A DNA stretch of 64,000 nucleotides from DASPWW01 sp963756745. Lineage in GTDB: Bacteria > Actinomycetota > Thermoleophilia > Solirubrobacterales > 70-9. The stretch is taken from positions 620,001 to 684,000 of the forward strand of contig CAVWOU010000010.1 in the NCBI GenBank assembly GCA_963756745.1. The letters run 5' to 3'. Below the pieces are notes generated by a model that saw only the letters and a program-made list of their open reading frames with translations, made no database searches and was not told the DNA's origin. Position numbers and translations under genes: made by a program. Positions 49,022 to 59,237 of this stretch are shown piece after piece (position 1 is the first letter of the stretch; each line of letters opens with the position of its first letter).

Positions 49022-49810
49022 ATGCTCTTTGCGCTATTCGGAATCGGGAACGACACCCTCAATCTGGTCGTAAACCTTCTCGTCCTGTCGCTGGTCGTCG
49101 TCTACTTCGCGCTCGTCGCGTGGACGTTTTTCGACGCCAGGCGCCGGATGAGCGACCCGGTGCTCGTCGCATCGTCGGTCGGAGCGTCGTTCGTGTTCCC
49201 GTTCATCGGCACGGTGATCTACTCGATCCTGCGGCCACCGGAGTTCCTCGAGGACGCCCACGAGCGCGAGGTCGAGATCCGCGCCGCCGAGTTGCGGGTC
49301 AAGCACCTAACCGAGCAGTCGTGCCCGAAATGCGACTACCCGGTCGAGAAGGCGTACCTACGATGTCCGAACTGCCGCGCGCGGCTCAAGGACCCGTGCA
49401 AGGAATGCGGGCAGGCCGTCGACCCACGCTGGGCGCTGTGCCCGTACTGCGAGACGCTGATCGCAAAGCCGGAGCGGCGCGCAGCGTCCCGCGAGGCGGC
49501 CCGGCCCGAGAGGGAGGAGCGGCCCCCCAAGGAGCCGGCGCCGGCGAAGGACGCCAGGCGGCCGAAGGAGCCCAGACGCCCGCGCGAGCAACGACGCCCC
49601 GCGGCGGTGCAGTCGCGTGGGTCCTCGAAGTCGGGCAAGCGCGCCGCCGAGGCGAAGCGCCGCAAGGCGGCGGCATCCGACTCGCGCCGCTCCGCGGACG
49701 CCGGGCGCCCGGAGCGCGCCGAGCAACGCGATGAGAAGCGCGAGACTGGCCCCCGTTCAGGAAACGGCAAGGCGGGCGAGGAGCGCTCGCGCCCCGCGAC
49801 CGCGTCCTGA
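49022..49810 (+). CDS. membrane protein with double zinc ribbon and basic tail
   Basis: A 262-residue protein. Residues 1-70 hold two or three hydrophobic helices (LVVNLLVLSLVVVYFALVAW, LVASSVGASFVFPFIGTVIY). Residues 98-146 carry four CxxC pairs (CPKC, CPNC, CKEC, CPYC), i.e. two zinc ribbons. The last 110 residues are a low-complexity stretch rich in Arg, Lys, Glu, Pro and Ala, which is likely disordered and might bind nucleic acid or acidic membrane. Similar membrane zinc-ribbon proteins of unknown function are conserved near folC/ndk in this class. The start is the ATG after GGGAAAGAACC. Confidence 0.72.
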   Translation: MLFALFGIGNDTLNLVVNLLVLSLVVVYFALVAWTFFDARRRMSDPVLVASSVGASFVFPFIGTVIYSILRPPEFLEDAHEREVEIRAAELRVKHLTEQSCPKCDYPVEKAYLRCPNCRARLKDPCKECGQAVDPRWALCPYCETLIAKPERRAASREAARPEREERPPKEPAPAKDARRPKEPRRPREQRRPAAVQSRGSSKSGKRAAEAKRRKAAASDSRRSADAGRPERAEQRDEKRETGPRSGNGKAGEERSRPATAS

Positions 49811-49824
49811 ATCACGCCCGATCC

Positions 49825-50229
49825 GTGTCGCGCACCCTCATCCTGGTCAAGCCGGATGCCTTCGAACGTGGGCTCACCGGCGAGGTGCTGACCCGGTTCG
49901 AGCGCAAGGGCCTGCGGCCGGTCGCGATGAAGCTGATCGCGGTCGAGGAGGACCTCGCCAACCGCCACTACGCGGAGCACACCGAGAAGCCGTTCTTCGG
50001 TGAGCTGATCTCGTTCATCACGCGCGGTCCGCTTGTCGCGATGGTGCTCGAGGGCACCGACGCCGTCACCGCGGCGCGCCAGGTGATCGGCGCGACCAAC
50101 CCGCTCGAGGCCGCTCCCGGGTCGATCCGCGGCGATCTCGCGATCGAGGTGACGTTCAACCTCGTTCACGGGTCGGACTCCGACGAGTCGGCGCAGCGCG
50201 AGATCGAGCTCTGGTTCCCTGAGCTGTAG
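49825..50229 (+). CDS. ndk: nucleoside diphosphate kinase
   Basis: A 134-residue NDK of standard length. RTLILVKPDAFERGLTGEVL then TRFERKGLRPVAMKLIAVEE begins the fold; ATNPLEAAPGSIRGDLAIEV and NLVHGSDSDESAQREIELWF contain the phospho-accepting His115. It transfers the gamma-phosphate between nucleotides. GTG start. No ribosome-binding site is seen, and it may be cotranscribed with the preceding gene after a 14-bp gap. Confidence 0.96.
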   Translation: MSRTLILVKPDAFERGLTGEVLTRFERKGLRPVAMKLIAVEEDLANRHYAEHTEKPFFGELISFITRGPLVAMVLEGTDAVTAARQVIGATNPLEAAPGSIRGDLAIEVTFNLVHGSDSDESAQREIELWFPEL

Positions 50230-50337
50230 CTCTGGCGCATTGCCCGCGGGTCCTGTCGCGGGGACCGCCCCCGGGCTGCGGCAGTGGCCGGTCCCGGCGG
50301 CTAGGTCCCCGCACCACCCGCGGGTGGAGCGTCGGTG

Positions 50338-50890
50338 ATGCTCGTACTTGCTTCGCGGTCGCCCAGAAGGCGCGAGATCCTCGACGCGCTCGGGGTCGAG
50401 TACGACGGTCGTCGAGCCCGATGTCGAGGAGATCCGGGAGGGGCGCCCAGAGGAGATCGTGCTCGAGAACGCGCGGCGAAAGGCGCGCGCCGGCCTCGCC
50501 GGCGAAGACTCCGGCGCCGTGGTGCTCGGCGCCGACACCGAGGTCGTGCTCGACGCGGCGGTGCTCGGCCAGCCGGCGGACGCGATTCGCGCGCGGGCGT
50601 CGCTCGAAGCGCTGTCCGGGCGAACGCACGACGTGCTGACCGGAGTCGTGCTCGCGAGGCGCGACGAGGAACGGTCGGGAATCGCGCGCTCGTATGTCAC
50701 CTTCCGCGAGCTCGACGCCGCGACCCTCGACCTCTACCTCAGGTCTGGGGAGTGGCGGGGGCGGGCAGGCGCGTACGCGATCCAGGGCCTCGGATCGATC
50801 CTGATCGAGCGGATCGAGGGCGACTTCTCGAACGTCGTCGGCCTGCCCGTGCCGCTCCTGCTCGAGCTTGCGCCCGGGATCCTCTCTTAG
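50338..50890 (+). pseudogene. maf: Maf-like nucleotide pyrophosphatase, one-base frameshift
   Basis: From ATG 50338 the frame starts correctly: MLVLASRSPRRREILDALGV EYD. At about 50408 the frame moves by one base; the next reading frame then gives VVEPDVEEIREGRPEEIVLE, the ADTEVVLDAAVLGQPADAIR ARA stretch (GADTxVxLxGxxLGKP) and the LSGRTHDVLTGVV, RSYVTFRELD, GAYAIQGLGSILIERIEGDF motifs, ending at 50888-50890. An extra base (GACGGTCGTC where GACGTCGTC is expected) explains it. Maf hydrolyses noncanonical nucleoside triphosphates and can arrest septation. Whether the break is real or from assembly cannot be decided here. Confidence 0.8.
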
Positions 50891-51015
50891 GGACCGCAAA
50901 TTCGCCTGCAAGGGGGTTCGGTAAGATTGCGCCCACTCGTTGCCAGGACGGGCCGCGCGCAGGATGCCCGCGGGCGGGGGTGCCGTTTCCGGCTACGCCT
51001 ATTTCGATCCTCACT

Positions 51016-52074
<1,059 letters not shown>

Positions 52075-52095
52075 AGCCAGCGCCGGGGGATTGGC

Positions 52096-52992
52096 ATGTA
52101 CCGCAAGCAGGTTCGCCGCCGCCGCGCGGTGCTCGTGCTGCTCGTGATCGTCTCGCTCGTACTCCTCTCGAGCCACTTCAGCGAGTCATCGTCAGGGCCT
52201 CTTCACAGCATCCAGCGGGGCGTCGCGACCGTGCTTGGGCCGTTCGAGGAGGGAGCCGACCGTGCCCTCAAGCCCGCTCGGGACTCGATCGACTGGTTCG
52301 GCGACACGTTCGAGGCGCGGGGCGAGAACGAGGATCTACAGGCGGAGGTCGAGGACCTGCGCGATCGCGTCGCCGAGGCCGAGTCGGCGATCGGCGAGAA
52401 CAAGGAGCTGCGCGCGCTGGTCAACCTCGAACGCCAGGGCGGGATCCCCGAGGGGCGCGAGCCGGTCACGAGCCGCGTGATCGGGCGCTCGCCGACGGTC
52501 TGGTACTCCACCGTCACGATCGACAAGGGCTCGAGCTCGGGGATCGACGAGGACGATCCCGCGATCACGGGCGGGGGCCTCGTCGGACGAGTGACCGAGA
52601 CGACCGCGGGAACCGCCCGGGTGACGCTGATCACCGACCATCGCAGCGCGGTGTCGGCGAAGGTGCTTCCCGACGGGCCCTCCGGCGTAATCACGCCGGA
52701 GGTCGGCGACCCGGGCGAGCTGCTGCTCGATTTCATCGAGGAGGATCGAGAGGTGGATGAAGGCCAGATGGTCGTCACGGCCGGATGGCGCTCCGGCAAC
52801 CTCACCTCGCTGTTCCCCTACGGGATCGAGATCGGGCGCGTAACCGACGCATCGCTCGACGAGCAGCAGACCTACCAGCGCGTTCACGTCCGCCCGTTCG
52901 TGGACGTTCGCGAGATGGAGATCGTGCAGGTCTTGACCGAGCCGGGCGACGGCGACCGCAAGAGCCGGGCGGCGGCGGGGGACACGGGCTAG
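52096..52992 (+). CDS. mreC: rod-shape-determining protein MreC
   Basis: A 298-residue MreC: one N-terminal helix (RRRRAVLVLLVIVSLVLLSS), a coiled-coil (RGENEDLQAEVEDLRDRVAE AESAIGENKELRALV) and the periplasmic beta domains. The signature IGRSPTVWYSTVTIDKGSSS GI and TAGWRSGNLTSLFPYGIEIG, GRVTDAS... are classic. It bridges MreB to the periplasmic wall enzymes. It ends at TAG overlapping the mreD GTG start by one base. The last 30 residues are a charged low-complexity tail. Confidence 0.93.
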   Translation: MYRKQVRRRRAVLVLLVIVSLVLLSSHFSESSSGPLHSIQRGVATVLGPFEEGADRALKPARDSIDWFGDTFEARGENEDLQAEVEDLRDRVAEAESAIGENKELRALVNLERQGGIPEGREPVTSRVIGRSPTVWYSTVTIDKGSSSGIDEDDPAITGGGLVGRVTETTAGTARVTLITDHRSAVSAKVLPDGPSGVITPEVGDPGELLLDFIEEDREVDEGQMVVTAGWRSGNLTSLFPYGIEIGRVTDASLDEQQTYQRVHVRPFVDVREMEIVQVLTEPGDGDRKSRAAAGDTG

Positions 52993-53543
52993 TGATCCTC
53001 ACGCGAGGCATCGTGGTGCGTATAGCCCTGCTGCTGATCGCCGGTGTCGTCGTGCAGCTCGGGTTCCTGTCGCACATCTCGGTGCTCGGCGGGACGCCTG
53101 ACGTGCTCCCGGTGCTGATCGTCTGCCTCGGCCTGCTCGGCGGGGCCGTGATCGGAGCCGTGTGTGGATTCTCAATCGGGCTGCTGGTCGACTCCGCGCT
53201 GCTCCAGACGCTCGGCGTCTCCTCGCTCGTCCTGCTCGCCGTCGGTTACCTCGCGGGGCGCTACCGGGAGACGTTCGCGCTCACGAGCCCGCTCGTGCCG
53301 CCGGCTCTCGCGGCGGCGCTGACCCTGTTCGGGGCGTTCGCCTTCGGCGCGATCCAGCTCATGCTCGGGGTGGAGGCGCCGATCAGCCTGCTGATTCTGC
53401 GCGAAATCCTCGTTCAGACCCTGCTCAGCTTCGTGCTCGCGATCCCGGTGTTCCCGGCCGTGCGCTGGCTGTTGCGCCCTGCGCTCGTCGACGGAACGCC
53501 TCAGAGGCCGCCTCGGATGCCCGGCCTCATGCGGGCGGCGTGA
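52992..53543 (+). CDS. mreD: rod-shape-determining protein MreD
   Basis: A 183-residue membrane protein with five or six helices: IVVRIALLLIAGVVVQLGFL, VLPVLIVCLGLLGGAVIGAV then CGFSIGLLVDSALLQTLGVS SLVLLAVGYLAGRYRE. The LDS/GL loop in helix 4 and the size are as for MreD. GTG at 52992 overlaps the mreC stop (TAGTG), and its stop overlaps the mrdA start (TGATG), so the genes are translated as one unit. Confidence 0.9.
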   Translation: MILTRGIVVRIALLLIAGVVVQLGFLSHISVLGGTPDVLPVLIVCLGLLGGAVIGAVCGFSIGLLVDSALLQTLGVSSLVLLAVGYLAGRYRETFALTSPLVPPALAAALTLFGAFAFGAIQLMLGVEAPISLLILREILVQTLLSFVLAIPVFPAVRWLLRPALVDGTPQRPPRMPGLMRAA

Positions 53544-55486
53544 TGTACCTGCGCGACGACAGCAGGCCGCCCGGGACCACGCAGTTCACCTTCCGCGTCG
53601 CCATCCTGGGCGGAATCGCGCTGGTGGCGTTCTCGATCATCTTCCTGCGGCTGTGGTACGTCCAGGTGCTGTCCGGTGACAAGTACCTCGCCGAGGCGCA
53701 GAACAACCAGGTGCGCGAGATCCGGGTCCAGGCGCCGCGCGGGGAGATCGTCGACCGCAACGGGAAGGTGCTGGTCGACAACCGCACCGCGCTCGCGCTT
53801 CAGCTCGAACCGCAGGAGCTGCCGGGCCGCCACGCGGAGCGCAAGCGCCTGATCGGGCGCGTCGCGGGCCTCGCGAAGATGTCCCCGGACGAGGTTCGCA
53901 AGGAGATCCGGGTGCAGACCAAGGAATTGCCCGCGAGCCCAGTCACGGTGCGCCGCGACGTTGGCTACCCACTCGTCTACTTCCTCCAGGAGCACCAGGC
54001 CGAGTTCCCCGGGGTGACCGTCGAGCGCGTGTTCGTCCGCAACTACCGCCAGGGAACCCTGGCCGCGCACATCTTCGGGCAGGTCGGCGAGGTCACCGCG
54101 GAGCAGCTCTCCGAGCCGCGCTACGAGTCGCTGGAGCCCGGAGACCAGATCGGGCAGACGGGCGTCGAGCTCCAGTACGACCACCTCCTGCGGGGTCAGC
54201 CGGGGGCCACTCGGATCCAGGTGGACGCGCTGGGACGCCCCAAGGGAGGGGAGCTGAGCTCCGAGCAGGCAACCGCCGGAAACGACCTCCGGCTCAGCAT
54301 CGACGCCAATGTCCAGGCGGCGGGCGAGGAGGCGGTGAGCTCGTTCGGGTTGCCCGGCGCTTTCGTCGCGATGGACCTCCACAGCGGTGAGGTCGTCGGC
54401 CTCGCCTCACGGCCGACCTTCGACCCCTCGCTGTTCACGCGGCCCAGCGTGCCCCAGTCGGAGATCGAACGCCTCGACTCCGAGGCCGCCGAGTATCCAC
54501 TCTCGAACCGCGCGATCCAGGGCCTGTATCCGACGGGCTCGACGTTCAAGCCGATCACCGCAACGGCGGCGCTCGAGGGGGGATTGATCACCCCGAACAC
54601 GATCATCAACGACACTGGTTCGCTGAAGCTCGGCACCGTCACGTTCAAGAACGCCGGCGGCTCGGCGTTCGGCCCGATCGCGCTGCGCCAGGCGCTCCAG
54701 GTCTCCTCGGACGTGTTCTTCTACAACCTCGGCCTCGATGCCGAGCAGGCGGGCGGAAACGTGATCCAGGGCTGGGCCGAGAACCTCGGTCTCGGCGAGC
54801 GAACCGGGATCGACCTGCCGGAGGAGGTTCCCGGCCTCGTGCCCACCCCCGAGTGGCGGAACCAGGAGTTCGAGGAGGACACCGACCCGTCGTCGCCGGG
54901 CGGCGAGGAAGTCGTTCTCGAGAAGGGTGAGACCGTCGACCGCAAGTGGAGCGCCGGCGACGGGGTCAACCTGTCCGTGGGCCAGGGCGACCTCCAAGTC
55001 GACCCCCTCCAGCTCGCGGTCGCATACGCGGCAATCGCGAACGGGGGCGACGTCGTGAGGCCGCATGTCGCGCAGCAGGTCGAGGACTCGAGCGGACGGG
55101 TGGTGCAGGAGATCCGGCCCGCGCCGCGGCGGCATGTCGAGATCGCGCCGGAGCATCAGCAGGCAATCCTCGAGGGCCTGCACGCCGCGGCGATGGAGCC
55201 GGGCGGAACCTCGTATCCCGTGTTCGGGAACTGGAGGCAGGACATCGCCGGCAAGACGGGAACCGCCGAACGACCCCCGCTGCCCGACCAGTCCTGGTAC
55301 GTCGCGCTGGCGCCATACCCGGATCCGAACTACGTCGTTGCGGTGACGATCGAGCGCGGCGGGTTCGGCGCAGACTCCGCGGCGCCCGCGGCGGCCCAGA
55401 TCGTCGCCGAGCTGCTCGGCACCAAGGCGGCCGGCGGGGCGACGGCGCCGCCGACGGGTACGACGACGACGGGCAGCTACGACTGA
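53543..55486 (+). CDS. mrdA: penicillin-binding protein 2 (transpeptidase)
   Basis: A 647-residue monofunctional class B PBP. One transmembrane helix near residues 20-40, a non-penicillin-binding domain, then the transpeptidase domain with SxxK STFK (Ser333, Lys336, in GSTFKPITATAALEGG), a middle motif SSD (388-390; the more usual form is SxN, so the third residue is unusual) and KTG (Lys571, in GKTGTAERPPLPD). It crosslinks side-wall peptidoglycan with RodA. The Thr-rich C-terminal tail (GTTTTGSYD) is short. ATG overlaps the mreD stop and its stop overlaps rodA. Confidence 0.94.
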   Translation: MYLRDDSRPPGTTQFTFRVAILGGIALVAFSIIFLRLWYVQVLSGDKYLAEAQNNQVREIRVQAPRGEIVDRNGKVLVDNRTALALQLEPQELPGRHAERKRLIGRVAGLAKMSPDEVRKEIRVQTKELPASPVTVRRDVGYPLVYFLQEHQAEFPGVTVERVFVRNYRQGTLAAHIFGQVGEVTAEQLSEPRYESLEPGDQIGQTGVELQYDHLLRGQPGATRIQVDALGRPKGGELSSEQATAGNDLRLSIDANVQAAGEEAVSSFGLPGAFVAMDLHSGEVVGLASRPTFDPSLFTRPSVPQSEIERLDSEAAEYPLSNRAIQGLYPTGSTFKPITATAALEGGLITPNTIINDTGSLKLGTVTFKNAGGSAFGPIALRQALQVSSDVFFYNLGLDAEQAGGNVIQGWAENLGLGERTGIDLPEEVPGLVPTPEWRNQEFEEDTDPSSPGGEEVVLEKGETVDRKWSAGDGVNLSVGQGDLQVDPLQLAVAYAAIANGGDVVRPHVAQQVEDSSGRVVQEIRPAPRRHVEIAPEHQQAILEGLHAAAMEPGGTSYPVFGNWRQDIAGKTGTAERPPLPDQSWYVALAPYPDPNYVVAVTIERGGFGADSAAPAAAQIVAELLGTKAAGGATAPPTGTTTTGSYD

Positions 55487-56712
55487 TGGCCACGGCGCGG
55501 ACCCGAGCGAGGCCGGTGGGGCGCGCGACGCCCGGCCCGAGGCGGTTCGATTCGCGCGGCCGGGTGAGCATCGCGGAGCGGCTGGGGCTCGCCCACATGG
55601 ACCCGCTGCTCACGATCGCCGCGCTCGGCCTGATCGCGTTCAGCATCGTGACGCTCGCGGCGACCACCGAGGGGGAGATCCCGGACGAGCCGCTGTTCTT
55701 CGTCATCCGCCAGAGCATCTACGCGGTGATCGGGATCGCGCTGATGCTGGCCCTGACCCGGATCGACTACTCGCGTTTCCGCGAGCTTCGGGTCGGCATC
55801 TACACGGCGATGATCGCCTCGATCGCGCTGGTCCTGGTCCTCGGAGCGGCCGCCCGCGGATCCCGCCGCTGGATCGAGCTTCCCTTCTTCACCTTCCAGC
55901 CTTCGGAGATCGGCAAGGTGCTGCTGATAGCGGCGCTGGCCGGATTCGTGATCGACCGCGCGAGGCGGATCCCGGAGCGCCAGCGGACCGCGCGCCTGCT
56001 CGTGCTGGGGCTCGCCCCGGCGGCGCTGGTGTTCCTCCAGCCCGACATCGGCACCGGGGTCGTCTTCGTGGTCATAACGCTTGCCGTGCTTTTCATCGCG
56101 GGAGTGCGCTGGACGCACTTCGCGGCCTTGGGCGGGCTCGCCGTGGCGGCCGTGACCATCGCTCTGGTGGTCGCGCCCGCCGTCGGGCTGCCCGTGCTCA
56201 AGGACTACCAGCAGGAGCGCGTGACGTCGTTCCTCAACCCGAGCGAGGACCCACGCGACTCCAGCTATCAGGTCAACCAGGCTTTGATCGCCGTCGGCTC
56301 CGGTGGAAAGACCGGACGCGGCGACGACGCCACACAGACGCAGAGCGGCTTCTTGCCCGAGCGCCACACGGACTTCATTTTCGCCGTGGTTGGAGAGCGC
56401 TTCGGGTTCGTCGGCGCTGCGTTGCTTCTATCCCTCTACGCCCTGCTCATCTGGAGGGCGCTGCGCATACTGACGCTGTCGAAGAACTTGTACGGAAGCA
56501 TGATCGCGGGCGGAGTTGTCGCCATGCTCATGTTCCAGGTCTTCGTGAACGTCGGGATGACCCTTGGGGTCATGCCGATCACAGGCATCACTTTGCCGCT
56601 GATGAGCTACGGAGGATCCTCCGTGCTCACAACGTTCATGGCGGTCGGTCTCTTGCAGAGCGTCTACGTTCAAGCGCAGCTCACCTCCAAGGGCAAGGCC
56701 CCCCTGTACTAG
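55486..56712 (+). CDS. rodA: peptidoglycan polymerase RodA (SEDS)
   Basis: A 408-residue SEDS-family glycosyltransferase with ten helices. TFQPSEIGKVLLIAALAGFV, AALVFLQPDIGTGVVFVVIT, YQVNQALIAVGSGGKTGRGD, GFLPERHTDFIFAVVGERFG and PITGITLPLMSYGGSSVLTT carry the SEDS landmarks, including the catalytic Asp in the LQPDIGT and the ERHTDFIF motif. The ~35-residue N-terminal extension is basic. It polymerises glycan strands with PBP2 in rod elongation. It ends a cluster with mreBCD and mrdA, completing the elongasome. Confidence 0.95.
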   Translation: MATARTRARPVGRATPGPRRFDSRGRVSIAERLGLAHMDPLLTIAALGLIAFSIVTLAATTEGEIPDEPLFFVIRQSIYAVIGIALMLALTRIDYSRFRELRVGIYTAMIASIALVLVLGAAARGSRRWIELPFFTFQPSEIGKVLLIAALAGFVIDRARRIPERQRTARLLVLGLAPAALVFLQPDIGTGVVFVVITLAVLFIAGVRWTHFAALGGLAVAAVTIALVVAPAVGLPVLKDYQQERVTSFLNPSEDPRDSSYQVNQALIAVGSGGKTGRGDDATQTQSGFLPERHTDFIFAVVGERFGFVGAALLLSLYALLIWRALRILTLSKNLYGSMIAGGVVAMLMFQVFVNVGMTLGVMPITGITLPLMSYGGSSVLTTFMAVGLLQSVYVQAQLTSKGKAPLY

Positions 56713-56751
56713 CTCGGCTGGCGCAGGGAAAACCTGTTCTGAGGTGAGAAC

Positions 56752-58674
56752 TTGAAAAAGCAGATACTCGTATCGGTCGATCCCGGTGAGACACGCGTCG
56801 CGGTGCTCGAGGCAAAGGGCACGGCGCGCGGCAGCCGGGACGGCAGGAAAGGAAAGGGCCGCTCCGGCGGCGGACGCAAGGCCGCCGACGGCGGCAAGGG
56901 CGACCAGTGGAAGGTCGCGGAGCTCTACGTCGAGCGCCGCGGGCAGCGCTCGATCGTCGGAAACATCTACAAGGGCGTCGTCGACAACGTCCTCCCGGGC
57001 ATGGAGGCGGCGTTCGTGGACATCGGGCTGGAGCGAAATGGCTTCCTCCACGTCGACGAGATCGTGCTGCCCGGAGGTGAGGCCGCCCCGCGTCGCGGGC
57101 GCGGCAAGGGGAGGCGCATCGACGAGCTGATCAAGCCCGGCCAGGAGATCATCGTCCAGGTCGTGAAGGACCCCCTGAAGACGAAGGGGGCGCGGCTCAG
57201 CATGCAGATCTCGATCGCGGGCCGCTATCTGGTGTACATGCCCCAGGGCGGGGGAGTCGGCGTGAGCCGCAGGCTCCCCGACAAGGAGCGCGAGCGTCTG
57301 CGAAAGCTGCTCGACAAGCTCCATCGCAACGACAGCGGCCTGATCGTGCGAACCGCGGCGCAGGGCGCCAAGAAGGCCGACTTCGAGCGGGAGATCGACT
57401 ACCTCCACAAGCTCAACGAGGTGCTCGAGCGCCGCTCGAGCCAGACGAAGGCTCCCGCGATGGTTTTCCAGGAGGCCGACCTCTCGGTGCGCGTGCTACG
57501 CGACGTGCTCCGAAGCGAGTTCGAGGGCGCGATCATCGACGACGAGAAGCAGCACTCCCGGGTGACGAGCTTCTTCCAGCGCACGGGTCCGGAGCTCGTC
57601 GAATCGGTCCAGCTCTACAAGGACCGTGAGCCGCTGTTCGAGAAGTTCGGGGTCGAGGATGCGTTCAGCTCGGTGCTCGAGCGCCGAATCGACCTGCCCT
57701 CGGGCGGCTATCTGATGATCGACTACGCCGAGGCCCTGACCGTGATCGATGTCAACACCGGCAGCTTCACCGGGAGGGGAAGGGGCCGGCTGGAGGACAC
57801 GATCACGAAGGTGAACGTCGAGGCCGCGGAGGAGGCCGTGCGCCAGCTCCGCCTGCGCGACATCGGGGGGATCATCGTGATCGATTTCATCGACATGGCG
57901 CGGTCGCGCAACCGCGACCAGGTCCTGAAGACGATGCGCAAGCACCTCGACGAGGACCGCACGAAGACCTACGTCGTCGAGGTCTCGCCGCTGGGGCTCG
58001 TCGAGATGACGCGCCAGAACGTCACCGACGGCGTGCGAGAGATCCTCACCACCCGCTGCCCGACCTGCGACGGCGAGGGGGTCGTGCGCTCGGCGGAGAC
58101 CGTCGCGATCGAGGTCCTGCGGGAGCTCCGCAAGCTGATCGAGCAGCGGCCGAAGCCCGAGGCGCACCTGATCCGGGTCAATCCCCGGGTCGCCGCCGAG
58201 CTGTTGCGAGACGACAGCGGCCTTACCGAGCTCGAGGCCGAGACCGGGAAGCACTTCCACTTCGAGGGGGGCGCGACGCTCCCGATCGACACGTTCGAGG
58301 TGGCCGAGAGCGGCACCCGGTCGAAGATCGAGCAACGGGCGCTCCCGTTCCAGGTCGGCGACGAGGTCCTGGTGACGATCGAGGAGCCGCACATGTTCAA
58401 CGCCGACGACGCCGTCGCGCGGGTGGACTCGTATGTCGTCAGCGTCGCGGGCGCGGCCTCGCTCGTCGGCGAGCGAAAGCTGGTGCGGATCGACAGTGTC
58501 GATCGCTCCGCGGCGCTGGCATCGCTCATAAACGGCGCCGGGCAGGATCGGTCCGACGGCGACGGGGAATCGGGAGGCGACGAAGTAAAATCGTCGACCC
58601 GACGGCGCCGCGGCCGCAGAGGCGGTAGGCGCCGTTCTCGCGCCGGCAGCGGAGCGGCCAAGAAGGAGTCATGA
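56752..58674 (+). CDS. rng: ribonuclease E/G
   Basis: A 640-residue RNase E/G-family endonuclease: a basic N-terminal region (residues 1-60, Gly/Lys rich), an S1 domain (GNIYKGVVDNVLPGMEAAFV DIGLERNGFLHVDEI), the 5'-sensor and DNase-like parts, and DYAEALTVIDVNTGSFTGRG with the catalytic Asp pair. The Zn-link is CPTCDGEGVV (about residues 436-439). It cleaves A/U-rich single-stranded RNA and processes rRNA and mRNA. The Arg/Gly/Lys-rich C-terminus (RRRRGRRGGRRRSRAGSG) may bind RNA. Start is TTG with GAGGTGAGAAC upstream. The stop overlaps rplU's ATG. Confidence 0.94.
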   Translation: MKKQILVSVDPGETRVAVLEAKGTARGSRDGRKGKGRSGGGRKAADGGKGDQWKVAELYVERRGQRSIVGNIYKGVVDNVLPGMEAAFVDIGLERNGFLHVDEIVLPGGEAAPRRGRGKGRRIDELIKPGQEIIVQVVKDPLKTKGARLSMQISIAGRYLVYMPQGGGVGVSRRLPDKERERLRKLLDKLHRNDSGLIVRTAAQGAKKADFEREIDYLHKLNEVLERRSSQTKAPAMVFQEADLSVRVLRDVLRSEFEGAIIDDEKQHSRVTSFFQRTGPELVESVQLYKDREPLFEKFGVEDAFSSVLERRIDLPSGGYLMIDYAEALTVIDVNTGSFTGRGRGRLEDTITKVNVEAAEEAVRQLRLRDIGGIIVIDFIDMARSRNRDQVLKTMRKHLDEDRTKTYVVEVSPLGLVEMTRQNVTDGVREILTTRCPTCDGEGVVRSAETVAIEVLRELRKLIEQRPKPEAHLIRVNPRVAAELLRDDSGLTELEAETGKHFHFEGGATLPIDTFEVAESGTRSKIEQRALPFQVGDEVLVTIEEPHMFNADDAVARVDSYVVSVAGAASLVGERKLVRIDSVDRSAALASLINGAGQDRSDGDGESGGDEVKSSTRRRRGRRGGRRRSRAGSGAAKKES

Positions 58675-59225
58675 GTCCCAGCTACGCGATAGTCGAGTCC
58701 GGAGGCAAGCAGTACCGCGTCGAGAAGGGCGGGAGCCTGCTCGTCGACCGCCTGCCCGACGACGAGGGCGCGAAGGTGACGCTGCGCCCGGTGATGTACC
58801 GGGCCGACAAGCAGATCGTGCTCGAGGCCGGCGAGCTCGAGAAGGTCAAGATCGAGGCGAAGGTCGCCGAGCACCTGCGCGGGGACAAGATCCGGATCTT
58901 CAAGTACAAGCCGAAGAAGGGCTACCGCCGGCGCGCCGGCCACCGCTCGGAGCTGACGCGGCTCGAGGTCACGGACGTGAAGATGCTGACCCGCAAGCCC
59001 GCGGCGCGCAAGCCGGCGCGCCGAGAAGCCGGCCGCCGAGAAGCCAGCCGCGGAGGCCAAGCCTGCCGCCGAGACGAAGGCCGCCCCCAAGAAGCCCGCC
59101 GCGAAGAAGCCCGCGGGGAGGAAGCCGGCGGCGAAGAAGCCGGCCGCGAAGAAGCCGGCCGCGAAGAAGCCAGCCGCGAAGAAGCCGGCGGCGAAGAAGC
59201 CGGCATCGCGCAGGAGTTCTGCTAA
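58671..59225 (+). CDS. rplU: 50S ribosomal protein L21, with displaced Lys/Ala/Pro tail
   Basis: Residues 1-103 are a complete L21: SYAIVESGGKQYRVEKGGSL, then VEKVKIEAKVAEHLRGDKIR IFKYKPKKGYRRRAGHRSEL TRLEV. In the recorded frame the remainder is a run of Arg/Glu-rich words (EEAGGEEAGREE) that look frameshifted. In the next frame the same bases give AEKPAAEAKPAAETKAAPKK and eight repeats KKPAA to a TAA at 59236-59238, which overlaps the rpmA start (TAATG). An extra base near 59018 (GCGCGCCGAG for GCGGCCGAG) explains the change. The histone-H1-like tail could bind rRNA or DNA. L21 is otherwise normal and sits in the 50S subunit. Confidence 0.9.
   Translation: MSPSYAIVESGGKQYRVEKGGSLLVDRLPDDEGAKVTLRPVMYRADKQIVLEAGELEKVKIEAKVAEHLRGDKIRIFKYKPKKGYRRRAGHRSELTRLEVTDVKMLTRKPAARKPARREAGRREASRGGQACRRDEGRPQEARREEARGEEAGGEEAGREEAGREEASREEAGGEEAGIAQEFC
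59089..59208. repeat. eight tandem 15-bp repeats encoding KKPAA
   Basis: Units such as AAGAAGCCGGCCGCG (59134 and 59149) recur eight times from 59089 to 59208, with small changes in the last codon. They encode the Lys/Pro/Ala tail in the frame that ends at 59238. Slippage at this repeat may alter the length of the tail. Confidence 0.8.
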
Positions 59226-59237
59226 GAAAGAGACGTA

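Noticed and set aside
50230..50337. GC-rich hairpins after ndk as an intrinsic terminator.
   Set aside because: Stem segments such as GGTCC with GGGGACC can pair, but no T-tract follows and the pairing is imperfect.
50335..51015. An apparent N-terminal extension of MreB by 227 codons.
   Set aside because: It is the wrong frame of maf, open only by GC richness. MreB begins at ATG 51016 with its usual membrane-binding start.
59089..59208. A regular repeat array that might be a CRISPR.
   Set aside because: The 15-bp units have no spacers, are tandem and code for KKPAA in one frame.
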